From an uncultured Duodenibacillus sp. (GTDB lineage: Bacteria; Pseudomonadota; Gammaproteobacteria; Burkholderiales; Burkholderiaceae_F): 64,000 bases of DNA. A program made the translations under genes and the position numbers. Positions 7,394 to 17,500 of this stretch are shown here, piece by piece. The stretch spans positions 1 through 64,000 of the forward strand of contig CALXQK010000010.1 in NCBI GenBank assembly GCA_944390745.1. The letters are read 5' to 3'. The notes below the pieces were generated by a model. It made no database searches and was not told the DNA's origin. It saw nothing but the letters and a program-made list of their open reading frames with translations. Within the stretch, counting starts at the first letter, position 1. Every line of letters starts with the position of its first letter.

Positions 7394-8986
7394 CTAAAAG
7401 CCCGCCTGGGCCAGATGATCGGCTCCGGCGAGCGCCTCGCGCGCGGCGATGCGCCCGTAGGCCAGGCATTCGGCGACGTTGCTCGAGCCCTGATAGACCG
7501 TGCCCCAGAGCGAGCCGAGTTCGCCTGCGGCATAAAGCCCCGCAATGGGGCGTCCGGCGCGATCGAGCACCTCGGCCCTGGCGCTGCGCCGCGGTCCGCC
7601 CTGCGTGTTGAGAAGGGCGGGATAAAGGGCAACCGCATAAAAGGGGCCCGTCTCGATGACGTCGGAAAGTCGTCTGGAGCCGAGACCTGCGATCGTCTCC
7701 TTCTCGCCTGCCGGGCGCTGCATGCGGCGCCCGAAGTCCGCGTCGCATCCAGCGCGCACAAACCCGTTCCAGCGCGCCACGCTCGCCTCAAGCGCCGCGG
7801 CGTCCAGTCCGATGACCGCGGCAAGATCCCTGATCGTTTCAGCCTTCCTGACGATGCCCGCTGCAATCTCGCGGCTGCTGTCGCGCGACCAGGCGTAGCC
7901 CTCGATCACCGCGGCGTAGCCGAACCGCTGGTGCGTGATGCCGCCCGACAGCCGCGCCCTTTCGTCAAAGATCGCCCAGCAGGGAATGGCCGGGTAGCAG
8001 TGCGCGACGGGATCAAAATGGTTGACGCTGTACAGGCACGCGTGCAGATCGACGTCGGCCTCGTTGGCAAAGCGCCTGGCATTGCGGTCAACCCAGATGA
8101 AGCCCGCCATCGAGGGGTGAAACGGAATGGCGCTGCCGAGACCCTCGACGCGCATGCCGAGCGGGCAGGAGTATGCGCGCATGTGCCAGAGCGCGGCATT
8201 GACGCTTTGCGCCATGCGCAGACCGTCGCCGGTGTTGGCGGGCGTCCCCAGCGACAGAAGCGGCGCTCCCTGGCAGAAGGCGTCAAGCGACTCGGGGTCG
8301 CACTCGTAGCCTCCCGAGGCAAGCACCACGCCGCAGCGCGCGCCGATCAAAAGCCTTCGGCCCGTGCGGTCCCTGGCCTCAACGCCCGTGACCACGGCGG
8401 CGCCCTGGGCGTCGTGCACGATGAGCAGCTCCTGGGCGGGCGTCTCGTAGAGCACCTCGACGCCCAGGCGCTCGAGCGCCCCCTTGAGAACGGCAAAGAG
8501 ATTGACGCCGCCCGTGGCCGGCCCCTTGACGCTGTACTTGGTGATGGTCTCGGCATGGGGAAGCTTCGTGAAGTTGGCGTGCCCCGAGACGACGAGCTCG
8601 GCCTCGGGAGCGACGGCCCTGAAGAACTCGCGCGTCTTCACGGCCTCCTCGCAAAAGCGCCGCACCGCCTCGGGATCCATTTCGCTCAGGCCGAGCGCAA
8701 ACGTCTCTGAAAGGTAGGCATAGGCCTTGTCGGCATCCTCGGGGATGATGAAGTTTCCCGCCGAAACGGCGGTGTTGCCGCCGCCCGAGGCGGTTTTTTC
8801 AAGCACGATCACGGAGCGCCCGAGCCGCGCGGCCTCAATGGCTGCGCAGGCTCCGGCGCCGCCCAGACCCACGACGACCAGATCGGCCGTCTTGTCAAGC
8901 TTCATGCCGCGCTGCAGCAGCACGGGGCGGGTACCGGCGCGCGGTTCGGCTGCCAAGCCGCCGCCAGACTGATGGTTGGTGCTCAT
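7394..8986 (-). CDS. FAD-dependent fumarate reductase/KSTD-like oxidoreductase
   Basis: Soluble flavoprotein of 530 aa from the FAD_binding_2 family (fumarate reductase, urocanate reductase, tricarballylate dehydrogenase and 3-ketosteroid dehydrogenase relatives). A dinucleotide-binding motif VVVGLGGAGACAAIEAARLG lies near the N terminus. The C-terminal FAD site reads GLYAAGELGSLWG...GSSNVAECLAYGRIAA, and TGPFYA precedes it as in relatives. There is no signal peptide, haem-binding CXXCH or FMN-attachment domain, so it should act in the cytoplasm. ATG 8986 has GAGG upstream; the frame continues upstream with unlikely residues. It is the last gene of an ABC importer operon, so its substrate is probably the imported compound. 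Whether it reduces or oxidises is open. Confidence 0.82.
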   Translation of the reverse strand: MSTNHQSGGGLAAEPRAGTRPVLLQRGMKLDKTADLVVVGLGGAGACAAIEAARLGRSVIVLEKTASGGGNTAVSAGNFIIPEDADKAYAYLSETFALGLSEMDPEAVRRFCEEAVKTREFFRAVAPEAELVVSGHANFTKLPHAETITKYSVKGPATGGVNLFAVLKGALERLGVEVLYETPAQELLIVHDAQGAAVVTGVEARDRTGRRLLIGARCGVVLASGGYECDPESLDAFCQGAPLLSLGTPANTGDGLRMAQSVNAALWHMRAYSCPLGMRVEGLGSAIPFHPSMAGFIWVDRNARRFANEADVDLHACLYSVNHFDPVAHCYPAIPCWAIFDERARLSGGITHQRFGYAAVIEGYAWSRDSSREIAAGIVRKAETIRDLAAVIGLDAAALEASVARWNGFVRAGCDADFGRRMQRPAGEKETIAGLGSRRLSDVIETGPFYAVALYPALLNTQGGPRRSARAEVLDRAGRPIAGLYAAGELGSLWGTVYQGSSNVAECLAYGRIAAREALAGADHLAQAGF

Positions 8987-9095
8987 AAAAGACTGCCTCG
9001 GGAGGAGATCAGGGGGTGGTTTGTCACACAAAGGCGCAGCCCCGACGGCGCCGGCCTGGCCGCAGGGCTGGCGCCATGCGTGCTGTCTTGGCGCG

Positions 9096-10061
9096 CTACT
9101 GGCGCGCCGAGGGAAGAACAAGTTTTTCGACGTCGACGCGCCTTTGCATCATGCCGTTTTCAATCAGGAACTCCTGATCGGCCGCAAGGCCCTTGATGTC
9201 GGCCTCGGTCACGGTGCTGTAGTAGTTTGACCAGCGCGCAAGCGTCTCGGCGTCCTTGGGGCTGATGCCGTGCTCCCTTGCGCCGATTTCAAGAGCCTTG
9301 TCCTTGTTGCTGCGGATCCATTCGAGCGCCTTGCGGTGCGTCTCAACCACAAGCTTCAAGGCCTCGGGCTCGTTTTTGGCAAACGACTCGCTGGCGGTGA
9401 GCACCAGGTTGACGTTGACGAGTCCCGAGGCGGTGGTGATGGTCTTGCAGCCGGCTTCCTCGGCCTTGATGACGGCGCTTGCCGCAATGAGGGCCGCATC
9501 GACGCTTCCGGCCATCAGGGCCGACAGGGCGGGCGCGGGATCCATGGAGACGAATTCAACATCCTTCATGGACAGTCCCTCCTTTTTGAGCGCCGCCGCA
9601 AGCAGCTGGTGCAGCACCGTGCCACGGGGACCGGCCACCTTCTTTCCCTCGAGGTCCTTCACCGAGAGGGTTTTTCCCTTCGGACCCACGATGGCGAAGG
9701 TGTCGGCCGGGTGCGCCACGCCGTCGGCAATGTAGATGACGGTGCCCGCGCCGTTGGCCATCAGAAGCGAGGCGGTGTTCATCACGGCCGAGACGTCGAT
9801 GGAGCCCGCGGCCATGGCCTGGGCCTGCTTGGCGCCTGAGGTGATGGTGTGCCAGTTGACGCGCGTGCCGTACTTCTCGAAGGCCTTCTCGAGCATGCGC
9901 TGGTCCTTGAGCACCATGTTCTGCAGGTTGAAGGGCGCCTTGACGTAGACGATGTTGAGTTCGTCGGGCATGCCGCCGGTGGCGGCCGCCGCCGGCGCGC
10001 AGAGTCCCGCGGCAAGAAGAGCCGCGCAGGCAAGCGAGCTCAAAGTGTGGCGAAGAGTCAT
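9096..10061 (-). CDS. ABC importer periplasmic substrate-binding protein (SsuA/TauA/NMT1 type)
   Basis: The 321-aa precursor has a cleavable signal peptide (MTLRHTLSSLACAALLAAGL, cleavage likely after the alanine run near residue 27) and no lipobox, so it is a free periplasmic protein. The body matches the SsuA/TauA/NMT1 fold: TSGAKQAQAMAAGSIDV, LEGKKVAGPRGTVLHQLL, and repeated MAGSVDAA. Relatives bind sulfonates, taurine, nitrate, pyrimidine precursors or aromatic acids, so the ligand cannot be named. It sits between the ATPase gene (113-base gap) and the flavoprotein gene (109-base gap). Confidence 0.88.
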   Translation of the reverse strand: MTLRHTLSSLACAALLAAGLCAPAAAATGGMPDELNIVYVKAPFNLQNMVLKDQRMLEKAFEKYGTRVNWHTITSGAKQAQAMAAGSIDVSAVMNTASLLMANGAGTVIYIADGVAHPADTFAIVGPKGKTLSVKDLEGKKVAGPRGTVLHQLLAAALKKEGLSMKDVEFVSMDPAPALSALMAGSVDAALIAASAVIKAEEAGCKTITTASGLVNVNLVLTASESFAKNEPEALKLVVETHRKALEWIRSNKDKALEIGAREHGISPKDAETLARWSNYYSTVTEADIKGLAADQEFLIENGMMQRRVDVEKLVLPSARQ

Positions 10062-10174
10062 GAAAAATTTCTCCTTTGAAAGCAGCGCGCGGGCAGCTCA
10101 GGGTCCCTTTCAGGGCACCGGTTGACGGTCTTTTTTTTCGGCGCGTGCGGTTGAAGTACGGTTAAGCAAACGGT

Positions 10175-10915
10175 TTATGGGTTTTCCTCTGTACGGAAAA
10201 AGGCCTCAAGAATGGAGTCGGCAAGCCGCGCAAGCCCGGGCTGCCCGAGGCGGCGCGGATAGGGCGCCGGAACCTGCCAGGTCTGGGTGAAGGCGCCTTC
10301 CTCGAGCCGGCAGACGGTGCGCGACAGCAGCACGGCCTCGAGCACGTCGTGGGTGACGAGAATCGTGGTCATCGGCCGTCGTGAGGCGATTTCAATGAAT
10401 TCGGCCCGAAGCTTCTCCCGGGTGAGGGCGTCCAGGGCGCTGAAGGCCTCGTCAAGAAGCAGGATGTCCGGATGCCGGCACAGCGCCCGGGCCATGCCCA
10501 CGCGCTGCGCCATGCCGCCCGAAAGCTCCCGGGGCATCTTGTCTGCGGCGGCCGAAAGCCCCACCGTCTCAAGCGTTTCATCGACGAGCGCGCGCTGCTC
10601 GGCGGCGGGCTTTCTGCGCACGGCAAGCGCGATGTTTTCCCGGACGGTGAGCCAGGGGAAAAGGCGCGGCTCCTGAAAGACCATCGAAATCACGGGACGG
10701 CGGCCGCGGGAGCCGCCCGCCCGGTCGGTGAATGCGATCGATCCCGATTCAGGCGCCTCCAGCCCCGCGATCATGCGCAGCAGCGTCGTCTTCCCGCAGC
10801 CGCTGCGCCCGACGATGGCCGTGATCGCCCCGGCCTCAAACTCAAAGCAGAGGTCGCGGGCGGGCGTGACGCCCGCAAAGTGCTTGACCAGGTGCGAGCA
10901 GGAAACGGAGAACAT
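10175..10915 (-). CDS. ABC importer ATPase (SsuB/TauB/NrtD type)
   Basis: Cytoplasmic ATPase of 246 aa that should power the adjacent permease. Walker A VGRSGCGKTTL lies near residue 35, signature LSGGMAQRVGMARAL near 130, and Walker B ILLLDEAFSALD follows. The ATG overlaps the permease stop codon by one base (TGATG), so the two are translationally coupled. The short length and lack of a C-terminal regulatory domain match the SsuB/TauB group. Confidence 0.92.
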   Translation of the reverse strand: MFSVSCSHLVKHFAGVTPARDLCFEFEAGAITAIVGRSGCGKTTLLRMIAGLEAPESGSIAFTDRAGGSRGRRPVISMVFQEPRLFPWLTVRENIALAVRRKPAAEQRALVDETLETVGLSAAADKMPRELSGGMAQRVGMARALCRHPDILLLDEAFSALDALTREKLRAEFIEIASRRPMTTILVTHDVLEAVLLSRTVCRLEEGAFTQTWQVPAPYPRRLGQPGLARLADSILEAFFRTEENP

Positions 10916-11778
10916 CAGTGCGGCGCTCCATCGAGCGGCGTGAGCATGGGGGTCGGCATGGGCCTCGGGCGCCTGTCCGAGGGCGTCAGCAGTCCGAGCA
11001 GATGCGAGAGCGCCCAGTCGGCGGCAATGCCCAGAACCGCAATCGTGATGATGCCCGCAAAGACGCAGTCGGTCTTGAGATATTCGCCGGACTCGTTGAT
11101 GAGGTACCCGAGGCCCGAGGAGGCGGCGATGAGCTCGGCGCCCACCAGCGCACGCCAGCTGTAGCCGAATCCGAGCCTCAGGCCCGTCAGGATGTCGGGC
11201 ATGGCCGCCGGAAGCATGATGAGCCGAAAGGTCTCCTCGCGGCTGAAGTCAAGCGAGGCGCCGACCTCAAGAAGCCTCGGGTCGACGCTGCGAAAGGCCG
11301 TGAGCGTGTTGAGGTAAATCGGAAAGAAGCCCGACAAAAAGACGATGGCGATCTTGGGCGCCTCGCCGATGCCAAGCCACAGAATCAGAAGCGGAATCAT
11401 CGCCAGGGGCGGCGTCACGCGCAGGCATTCCAGAAGAACGTGCGCGCCCTGCTCGGCGCGGGGGGCCCGGGAAAACCAAAGTCCGAGCGCCACGCCCGAG
11501 ACGCCCGCCAGGGCAAAGCCAGTGAGCGCGCGGCCGCCCGAGGCGAGCACGTGCGCGGCCAGATCGCCGGACTGCAGGAGCGCCGCAAAGGCCGCAGCCA
11601 CCGCCGCAGGCGAGGGCAGCAGGATGGCGGGCACGGCGTCCGAGGCGGTCACGGCCGTCCAGAGCGCGAGCAGCACGAGCGGAGAGATTGCGTAAAGGGC
11701 GTTTTTTACCTTGAACATTTCACTGGCCCGGTCGGAAGCCGTCCGCGCCCCCTGGGAAGAAACTGCGGGCGGGCGCAA
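10915..11778 (-). CDS. ABC importer permease (SsuC/TauC type)
   Basis: Inner-membrane permease of 287 aa with about six hydrophobic segments. The EAA loop is recognisable as LLEVGASLDFSREETFRLIMLPAAMPDILTG's core (GASLDFSREETFRLIMLP). It is the first gene of the minus-strand importer-flavoprotein operon. GTATAC at 11850-11855, overlapping a TACAAT -10 candidate (11852-11847), lies about 70 bases upstream of its start. Confidence 0.9.
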   Translation of the reverse strand: MRPPAVSSQGARTASDRASEMFKVKNALYAISPLVLLALWTAVTASDAVPAILLPSPAAVAAAFAALLQSGDLAAHVLASGGRALTGFALAGVSGVALGLWFSRAPRAEQGAHVLLECLRVTPPLAMIPLLILWLGIGEAPKIAIVFLSGFFPIYLNTLTAFRSVDPRLLEVGASLDFSREETFRLIMLPAAMPDILTGLRLGFGYSWRALVGAELIAASSGLGYLINESGEYLKTDCVFAGIITIAVLGIAADWALSHLLGLLTPSDRRPRPMPTPMLTPLDGAPH

Positions 11779-11930
11779 GCCGATGGGGCATCAAGATGCA
11801 CGCGCCCCAGGGCAGGGGCGGCTTGCAAGGCGGCGTCGGTTCTTGGATTGTATACGCCCGCGTTTTGTCTGCAGTTTTTTTTGCGGTGCGGGCAGGGCGG
11901 CGGCGCTCTGCCCGCGCCCGGACCCGGGCG

Positions 11931-12356
11931 CTAGGCTTCAGGGCGGGACGCGCTGCATCCGGCCGCGGCAAGGCGGTAGCGGCAGTTGAGACAGTGCTCG
12001 AAGGCGGGCTGCATGTTCAGACGCGACCAGGGCTCGTCATGCGCGGCCGACCAGCTGCAGATGCTGCGAAGAATCGGAAGAACGGAGAGTCCCTTCTCGG
12101 TGAGGCGGTACTCCACCCGGGGCGGAATTTCGTCGTACTGCTCGCGCTCGGCCATGCCGCTGGCGATCAGATCCTTGAGCGTGTTGGCGAGAACAGCATC
12201 CGTGATGTTGACCATGTTGCGGCGGATGTCGCTGTAGCGCATCGGGCTTTTTTCAGCCAGAACGCAGATGATGCGGGCCTTCCACTTGCCGCCGAAGATG
12301 CTCAGACCGTGTTCCAGCGGGCAATGAACCGGCTGTGCCGTTCGAGAATGCGCCAT
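11931..12356 (-). CDS. HxlR-family winged-helix transcriptional regulator
   Basis: Cytoplasmic DNA-binding protein of 141 aa. The HxlR signature is clear: CPLEHGLSIFGGKWKARIICVLAE, RYSDIRRNMVNITDAVLANTLKDL (recognition helix) and the wing PPRVEYRLTEKGLSVLP. Cys12, just before the winged-helix core, sits where redox- or electrophile-sensing HxlR members carry their reactive cysteine. A second pair, C-X2-C, lies at the C terminus. AAGGAG upstream of the ATG supports the start. It precedes the ABC-flavoprotein operon on the same strand and is the obvious candidate regulator of it. Confidence 0.9.
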   Translation of the reverse strand: MAHSRTAQPVHCPLEHGLSIFGGKWKARIICVLAEKSPMRYSDIRRNMVNITDAVLANTLKDLIASGMAEREQYDEIPPRVEYRLTEKGLSVLPILRSICSWSAAHDEPWSRLNMQPAFEHCLNCRYRLAAAGCSASRPEA

Positions 12357-12439
12357 GGTCTCTCTCTCCTTTGAATGAGCCGGATCGCTGATGCGGCAGG
12401 ATCGGGCGTCACTTTTTTATAGTCTTTTGAGCATGTTCA

Positions 12440-12453
12440 GTATACACGTATAC
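12440..12453. promoter_or_regulatory. GTATAC-AC-GTATAC repeat in the HxlR promoter region
   Basis: Two palindromic GTATAC hexamers two bases apart lie 84-97 bases upstream of the HxlR gene start. On the minus strand the right position for a -10 reads TATACT inside this element. A single GTATAC overlaps the -10 candidate of the ABC permease gene at 11850-11855. A role as an autoregulatory operator is inference. Confidence 0.35.
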
Positions 12454-12613
12454 CAGTAGGGTTTTGCCCATGAAGAATGCGCCGCCTCCCAAATTTGCCT
12501 CATTTGCGCAGGACGGAGAAATTCTTCGCGTGATGTTTCGATAGGGCGCGCATGATGCCTGCGGCGCAGGGAGGATTTTTGCCGCGGGCGACGGCTGATA
12601 CAATCGGCGCGCC

Positions 12614-13204
12614 ATGGAAAACGTTCTTCTGCACAGCTGCTGCGCGCCGTGTTCGGCCGCCATCATCGAGTGGATGCTTGCGCACGACATCCGCCCGACG
12701 CTCTACTACTTCAATCCCAACATCTACCCGCAGGACGAGTACGTCAAGCGCAAGAACGAACTCTCGCGCCACTGCGCGCGCCTTGGGCTGGAGGTGATTG
12801 ACGGCGACTGGGATCACGAGTCCTGGCGCGAGGCCGTGCGCGGACTTGAGCACGAGCCCGAGCGCGGCGCGCGCTGCCAGACGTGCTTCAACGTGCGCCT
12901 TGAGGCGGCTGCGCGCAAGTGTCACGAGCTCGGCCTCGGGCGCTTTGCCACCACGCTTGCTTCAAGCCGCTGGAAGTCGCTTGAGCAGGTCAATGCGGCC
13001 GGACGACGGGCGGCCGGCCGCTGGGACGACGTCGAGTTCTGGGAGCGCAACTGGCGCAAGGACGGTCTGCAGGAGCGGCGCGGCGTGCTCCTGAAGACCT
13101 ACGGCTTTTACAACCAGCACTGGTGCGGGTGCGAGTTCTCCTGGCGCGACACGCTGCTGCGGGATCTGCAGCGCCTGCTCGGGGACGCCCCGAAGAGGGA
13201 CTGA
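12614..13204 (+). CDS. queH: Epoxyqueuosine reductase QueH
   Basis: Predicted catalyst of the last step of queuosine synthesis, reducing epoxyqueuosine to queuosine in the tRNA wobble position (DUF208 family, the iron-sulfur alternative to QueG). The 196-aa protein shows the expected cysteines: HSCCAPCS (C9, C10, C13), GARCQTCF near residue 95, and HWCGCEFS near residue 172. FNPNIYP and the ASSRWKS stretch also fit. A TACAAT at 12599-12604 lies only 9 bases before the ATG and there is no Shine-Dalgarno sequence, so the transcript may be almost leaderless. The queuosine target tRNAs are not in this window. Confidence 0.9.
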   Translation: MENVLLHSCCAPCSAAIIEWMLAHDIRPTLYYFNPNIYPQDEYVKRKNELSRHCARLGLEVIDGDWDHESWREAVRGLEHEPERGARCQTCFNVRLEAAARKCHELGLGRFATTLASSRWKSLEQVNAAGRRAAGRWDDVEFWERNWRKDGLQERRGVLLKTYGFYNQHWCGCEFSWRDTLLRDLQRLLGDAPKRD

Positions 13205-13289
13205 GCCGCCGGCAGAGCCAGGCGCGCCTCTTCCCTGAAGCCCGAAGGGCGCCGCGGCGCTTCGCTTCATCGGTTCGGGCGGCGGCGGG

Positions 13290-14399
<1,110 letters not shown>

Positions 14400-14405
14400 T
14401 TTTTC

Positions 14406-16073
14406 CTAGGCTCCGATTCTGCCGCTGGTGCGGCACACGATTCTGGCAATGAGCGTCATTGTGCCCGAGGCGGCAAAGACAAGGCCGATGAGCACGACCG
14501 AGAAGGCGCAGGCCTGCGCAAACTGCAGTTCGGTCATGCACTCAAGGATGCGGGTGGTGATGAGCGTCCAGGACACGGACACAAGAAAGATCGTCGCGCT
14601 GATGGCCGTCATCGAGTGAATGAAGAGGTACTTCATGCCGGCGAGCACTGCGGGCAGCACAAGCGGCACCGTGATCAGACGGAAGGTCTTCGCCTGGGTG
14701 GCGCCCAGGCTCAGGCTGGCCTCCTCAATCGAGGGGTCGATCTGCGTGAGCGCGGCGATCACCGAGCGGATGCCCGCCGAGGAGTAGCGAAACACGTATG
14801 CCGCCACCAGAATGGACAGGGTTCCCGTCAGGATGATCGGCTCGTCGTTGAAGGCGATGATGTAGGCGATGCCGAGCACGGTGCCCGGCAGCACGTAGGG
14901 CAGCAGCGACACCGTCTCGAGCGTCTTGTAACCGCGCACCTTGAGCCGCGCGGCGGCAAAGCCGATCAGCACCGCCAGCAGTCCGCCGATGGGCGTGCTC
15001 ACGCAGGCGATGATGAGCGTGTCCTTGATGGCCTGCAGGCCGTGGGTGAAGACATAGCTGTAGTGCTCGAGCGTGAGCGTGTTGTTGATTCCCCAGATCT
15101 TCACCAGCGAGCCGCCGAGAATGACCGAGTAGATCGCGGCAATGAACACGATCACGAGCGCGACCACAAGCGCCATCAGGCCCGAGATCACCGCTCCGGG
15201 CCCCTTGATGGAGCTGCGGCCGCCCGCCTTGCCGCTCACGGTGACGTAGCTGCGGCGTCCGACCCAGTAGTGCTGGATGGCGTAGACCGCAAGCGCGGGC
15301 ACCAGCAGCATGAACGAGAGCGCGGCGCCGCTCTTGAAGTCGTACATGCCGGTGATGAGCAGATAGGCCTGCGTGGGCAGCACCGGGAAGGTGTGGCCGC
15401 CGAGCACCTGCGGCGTTGCGAAGTCGGCAAGCGAGCAGGAGAACACGAGCAGAAACGCATTGGCAATGCCCGGGGCCGACAGCGGCAGCGTCACGGTGCG
15501 GAAAACCTCGCTGCTCGTGGCGCCGAGCGAATACGCGGCGTCCTCCAGATTGGCGTCAATGCGCGACAAGACGGTGGCAATCGTCATGAAGGCCACCGGA
15601 AAGAAGGTGAGCGTCTCGGAGATGAACGTTCCCCAGAAGCCGTAGAAGTTGAAGGACTCGATTCCGAGCAGGCGCAGCACCATGCCGTTGGGGCCGAGCA
15701 GCAGCGTGAGCGCAATGCTGCTTGTAAAGGGCGGGGAGATCAGCGGCAGAATCGTCACCGCGCCGATGCCCGCTGAAAGCCAGCCGGGCAGATTCATGCG
15801 CGTGGTCACGAAGGCAAAGACAAAGCCCAGCAGCGTCCCGGCGGCGCCGACCGAGCAGGCCAGAAGGATGCTGTTGACGGCCGACTGCTGGTCGTACCAG
15901 CTCGTCAGAAACGGGCGCAGATTGTCAAGCGTCAGGCCGTTCTCGCCCCAGAAGGTCATGGCAAGAAGGCGGCACAGGGGATAGAGGACGAAGAGCGCGA
16001 GCACAAGCCACAGGCCGAGCACGGTCAGGCGCGTGACGGGGTCTCGCTTCGTTGCGAAACTCATGGAGGACAT
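14406..16073 (-). CDS. Fused ABC importer permease, FbpB-like
   Basis: Inner-membrane protein of 555 aa with about twelve hydrophobic segments in two homologous halves. Each half carries an EAA loop: LEDAAYSLGATSSEVFRTVTLP in the first and IEEASLSLGATQAKTFRLITVP in the second. One chain therefore replaces two permease subunits, as in FbpB-type iron(III) importers. Its stop codon lies 6 bases before the ATPase start. ATG 16073 was chosen; a second ATG three codons later is equally possible. Confidence 0.88.
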   Translation of the reverse strand: MSSMSFATKRDPVTRLTVLGLWLVLALFVLYPLCRLLAMTFWGENGLTLDNLRPFLTSWYDQQSAVNSILLACSVGAAGTLLGFVFAFVTTRMNLPGWLSAGIGAVTILPLISPPFTSSIALTLLLGPNGMVLRLLGIESFNFYGFWGTFISETLTFFPVAFMTIATVLSRIDANLEDAAYSLGATSSEVFRTVTLPLSAPGIANAFLLVFSCSLADFATPQVLGGHTFPVLPTQAYLLITGMYDFKSGAALSFMLLVPALAVYAIQHYWVGRRSYVTVSGKAGGRSSIKGPGAVISGLMALVVALVIVFIAAIYSVILGGSLVKIWGINNTLTLEHYSYVFTHGLQAIKDTLIIACVSTPIGGLLAVLIGFAAARLKVRGYKTLETVSLLPYVLPGTVLGIAYIIAFNDEPIILTGTLSILVAAYVFRYSSAGIRSVIAALTQIDPSIEEASLSLGATQAKTFRLITVPLVLPAVLAGMKYLFIHSMTAISATIFLVSVSWTLITTRILECMTELQFAQACAFSVVLIGLVFAASGTMTLIARIVCRTSGRIGA

Positions 16074-16195
16074 GAACGAAAAAGCCTCGGGCGACGGCGG
16101 CTGTCCGGCCGCCGGGAATGGATGAAACGCGGACGCGGCGCGAGGGGACGCGCTCCGGGCTGCAGGCGTGCGTCCCGGGGCGCGGTCGTCTCGCG

Positions 16196-17188
16196 CTACT
16201 TGATCACTTCATTGATCCAGCGCTGCGTGAAGGCCTTTCGGTTGGCGCCCTTCCAGGTCACGTCCACCGAGATCGTGTTGATCTTTGAGAGATCCAGAAT
16301 CGGGTTGCTCGTCTTGACGTCAGAGCGCGTGGGCACGTAGTTGATCTTGTTGGCGACGATGAACTCGGCAAACTTCCTTGAGGTCGCCCAGTCGACGAAC
16401 TTCTTGGCCGCGTCCAGGTTTTTTGCGCCCTTGATCACGCCCGTGGCCTCGATGCCGAAGCTCACGCCGTCCTGCGGGTAGCTGATCGTCACGGGATAGC
16501 CCTGCTGCGCGATGTCGAGGGCGTCGACGATGTAGAAGATGCCCGAGGCGCACTGTCCGGTTGCCACCGGAAGCGCGCCGCCCGCACCGCTCTTGGTGTA
16601 GAGCTGCACGTTGGCGTTGAGCGCCTTCTGGAACTTGAAGGCCTCGTCCTCGCCCATGAGCTTGACAAGCGTATAGATGCGCTCGGTGGCCGTGCCCGAG
16701 GTGCGGGCGTCGGCCATCTGCAGCTGTCCCTTGTAGCGGGGGTCGAGCAGGTCGACCCATTTGGCGGGCGGCTGCATGCCGTTCTTTTCAAGGAACTTCG
16801 TATTGGTGAGGAAGCACAGCGGAATGATGCCGATGCCGGTCCAGTGGCCGTCAGGGTCGCGGAACTCGGCCCGGATGGCGTCGCTGCCGGCAGGCTTGTA
16901 GGCCTCGAAGATGCCTTCCTTGACGCCCGCGGCGTAGGTGTCGGCGGGGCCGCCGAGCATCACGTCGACCTGGGGATTTTTCTTTTCGGCCGTCAGGCGC
17001 GCCAGGGCCTCGCCCGAGGAAAAGCGCAGGAACTTCACCTTGATGCCGGTGTCCTTTGTGAACTCGGCAAAGACCTGCGAGGCATATTTCTCGGGCATGA
17101 TGGAGTAGGCGGTGAGTTCTTCGGCGCCGGCCGAGGCCGTGAACACAAAGAGCCCGGCTGCCAGAAGAGCGGAAAGTTTCTTCGACAT
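16196..17188 (-). CDS. Periplasmic substrate-binding protein, FbpA-like
   Basis: The 330-aa precursor has a signal peptide (MSKKLSALLAAGLFVFTASAGA) and no lipobox. The mature part belongs to the iron(III)/phosphonate/thiamine binding-protein fold: LTAYSIMPEKYASQVFAEF, VDVMLGGPADTY, and DLLDPRYKGQLQMADARTSGTA. It is the first gene of the importer operon; 122 bases separate it from the permease gene. A TACAAT -10 candidate lies at 17334-17329. Ferric iron is one option; an organic phosphonate or other anion is equally possible. Confidence 0.85.
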   Translation of the reverse strand: MSKKLSALLAAGLFVFTASAGAEELTAYSIMPEKYASQVFAEFTKDTGIKVKFLRFSSGEALARLTAEKKNPQVDVMLGGPADTYAAGVKEGIFEAYKPAGSDAIRAEFRDPDGHWTGIGIIPLCFLTNTKFLEKNGMQPPAKWVDLLDPRYKGQLQMADARTSGTATERIYTLVKLMGEDEAFKFQKALNANVQLYTKSGAGGALPVATGQCASGIFYIVDALDIAQQGYPVTISYPQDGVSFGIEATGVIKGAKNLDAAKKFVDWATSRKFAEFIVANKINYVPTRSDVKTSNPILDLSKINTISVDVTWKGANRKAFTQRWINEVIK

Positions 17189-17444
17189 GACGGATCCTTT
17201 AAGTTTGAAGATTCGAATTTTTTTATTGATGATGGATTGAGCACGGGCGAAGGATCCGGCAGCGCCGCCGCGATGCGTGCCGCAGACGGTCGAGAGCTTC
17301 TGCCGGGGGCTCCGCTCCGGAAGGTATTGTAGAGACTCGGGCGTGCGACAGGCGCGCAGGCCGATTCGCAGGCCGACTCACACGCAGCCGTCCCGCCGCG
17401 ACTGTTTGAACGACCGGCGCCGCGCCCGGGGAGTTTTCGGCGGC
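17189..17444. other. Gap upstream of the FbpA-like gene
   Basis: Together with the terminator at 17445-17480 this gap exceeds 300 bases. It holds the likely promoter of the binding-protein gene (TACAAT on the minus strand at 17334-17329, with no good -35 box) and an AT-rich stretch before the start codon. I see no gene. Confidence 0.4.
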
Positions 17445-17480
17445 AAAAAAAGGTCCGGCGCCCCCATGGGAGGCCGGACC
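17445..17480 (-). terminator. Terminator of the UxaA-family lyase operon
   Basis: GGTCCGGC (17452-17459) pairs with GCCGGACC (17473-17480); on the minus strand the hairpin is followed by seven T. It separates the lyase operon from the ABC importer operon downstream. Confidence 0.8.
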
Positions 17481-17500
17481 CTGCGTGCAGGGAGCGCGTT

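Noticed and set aside
12409-12690. 93-codon minus-strand frame between the HxlR gene and queH
   Set aside because: It overlaps the queH coding start in antisense and shows no similarity; the region is better read as a double promoter.
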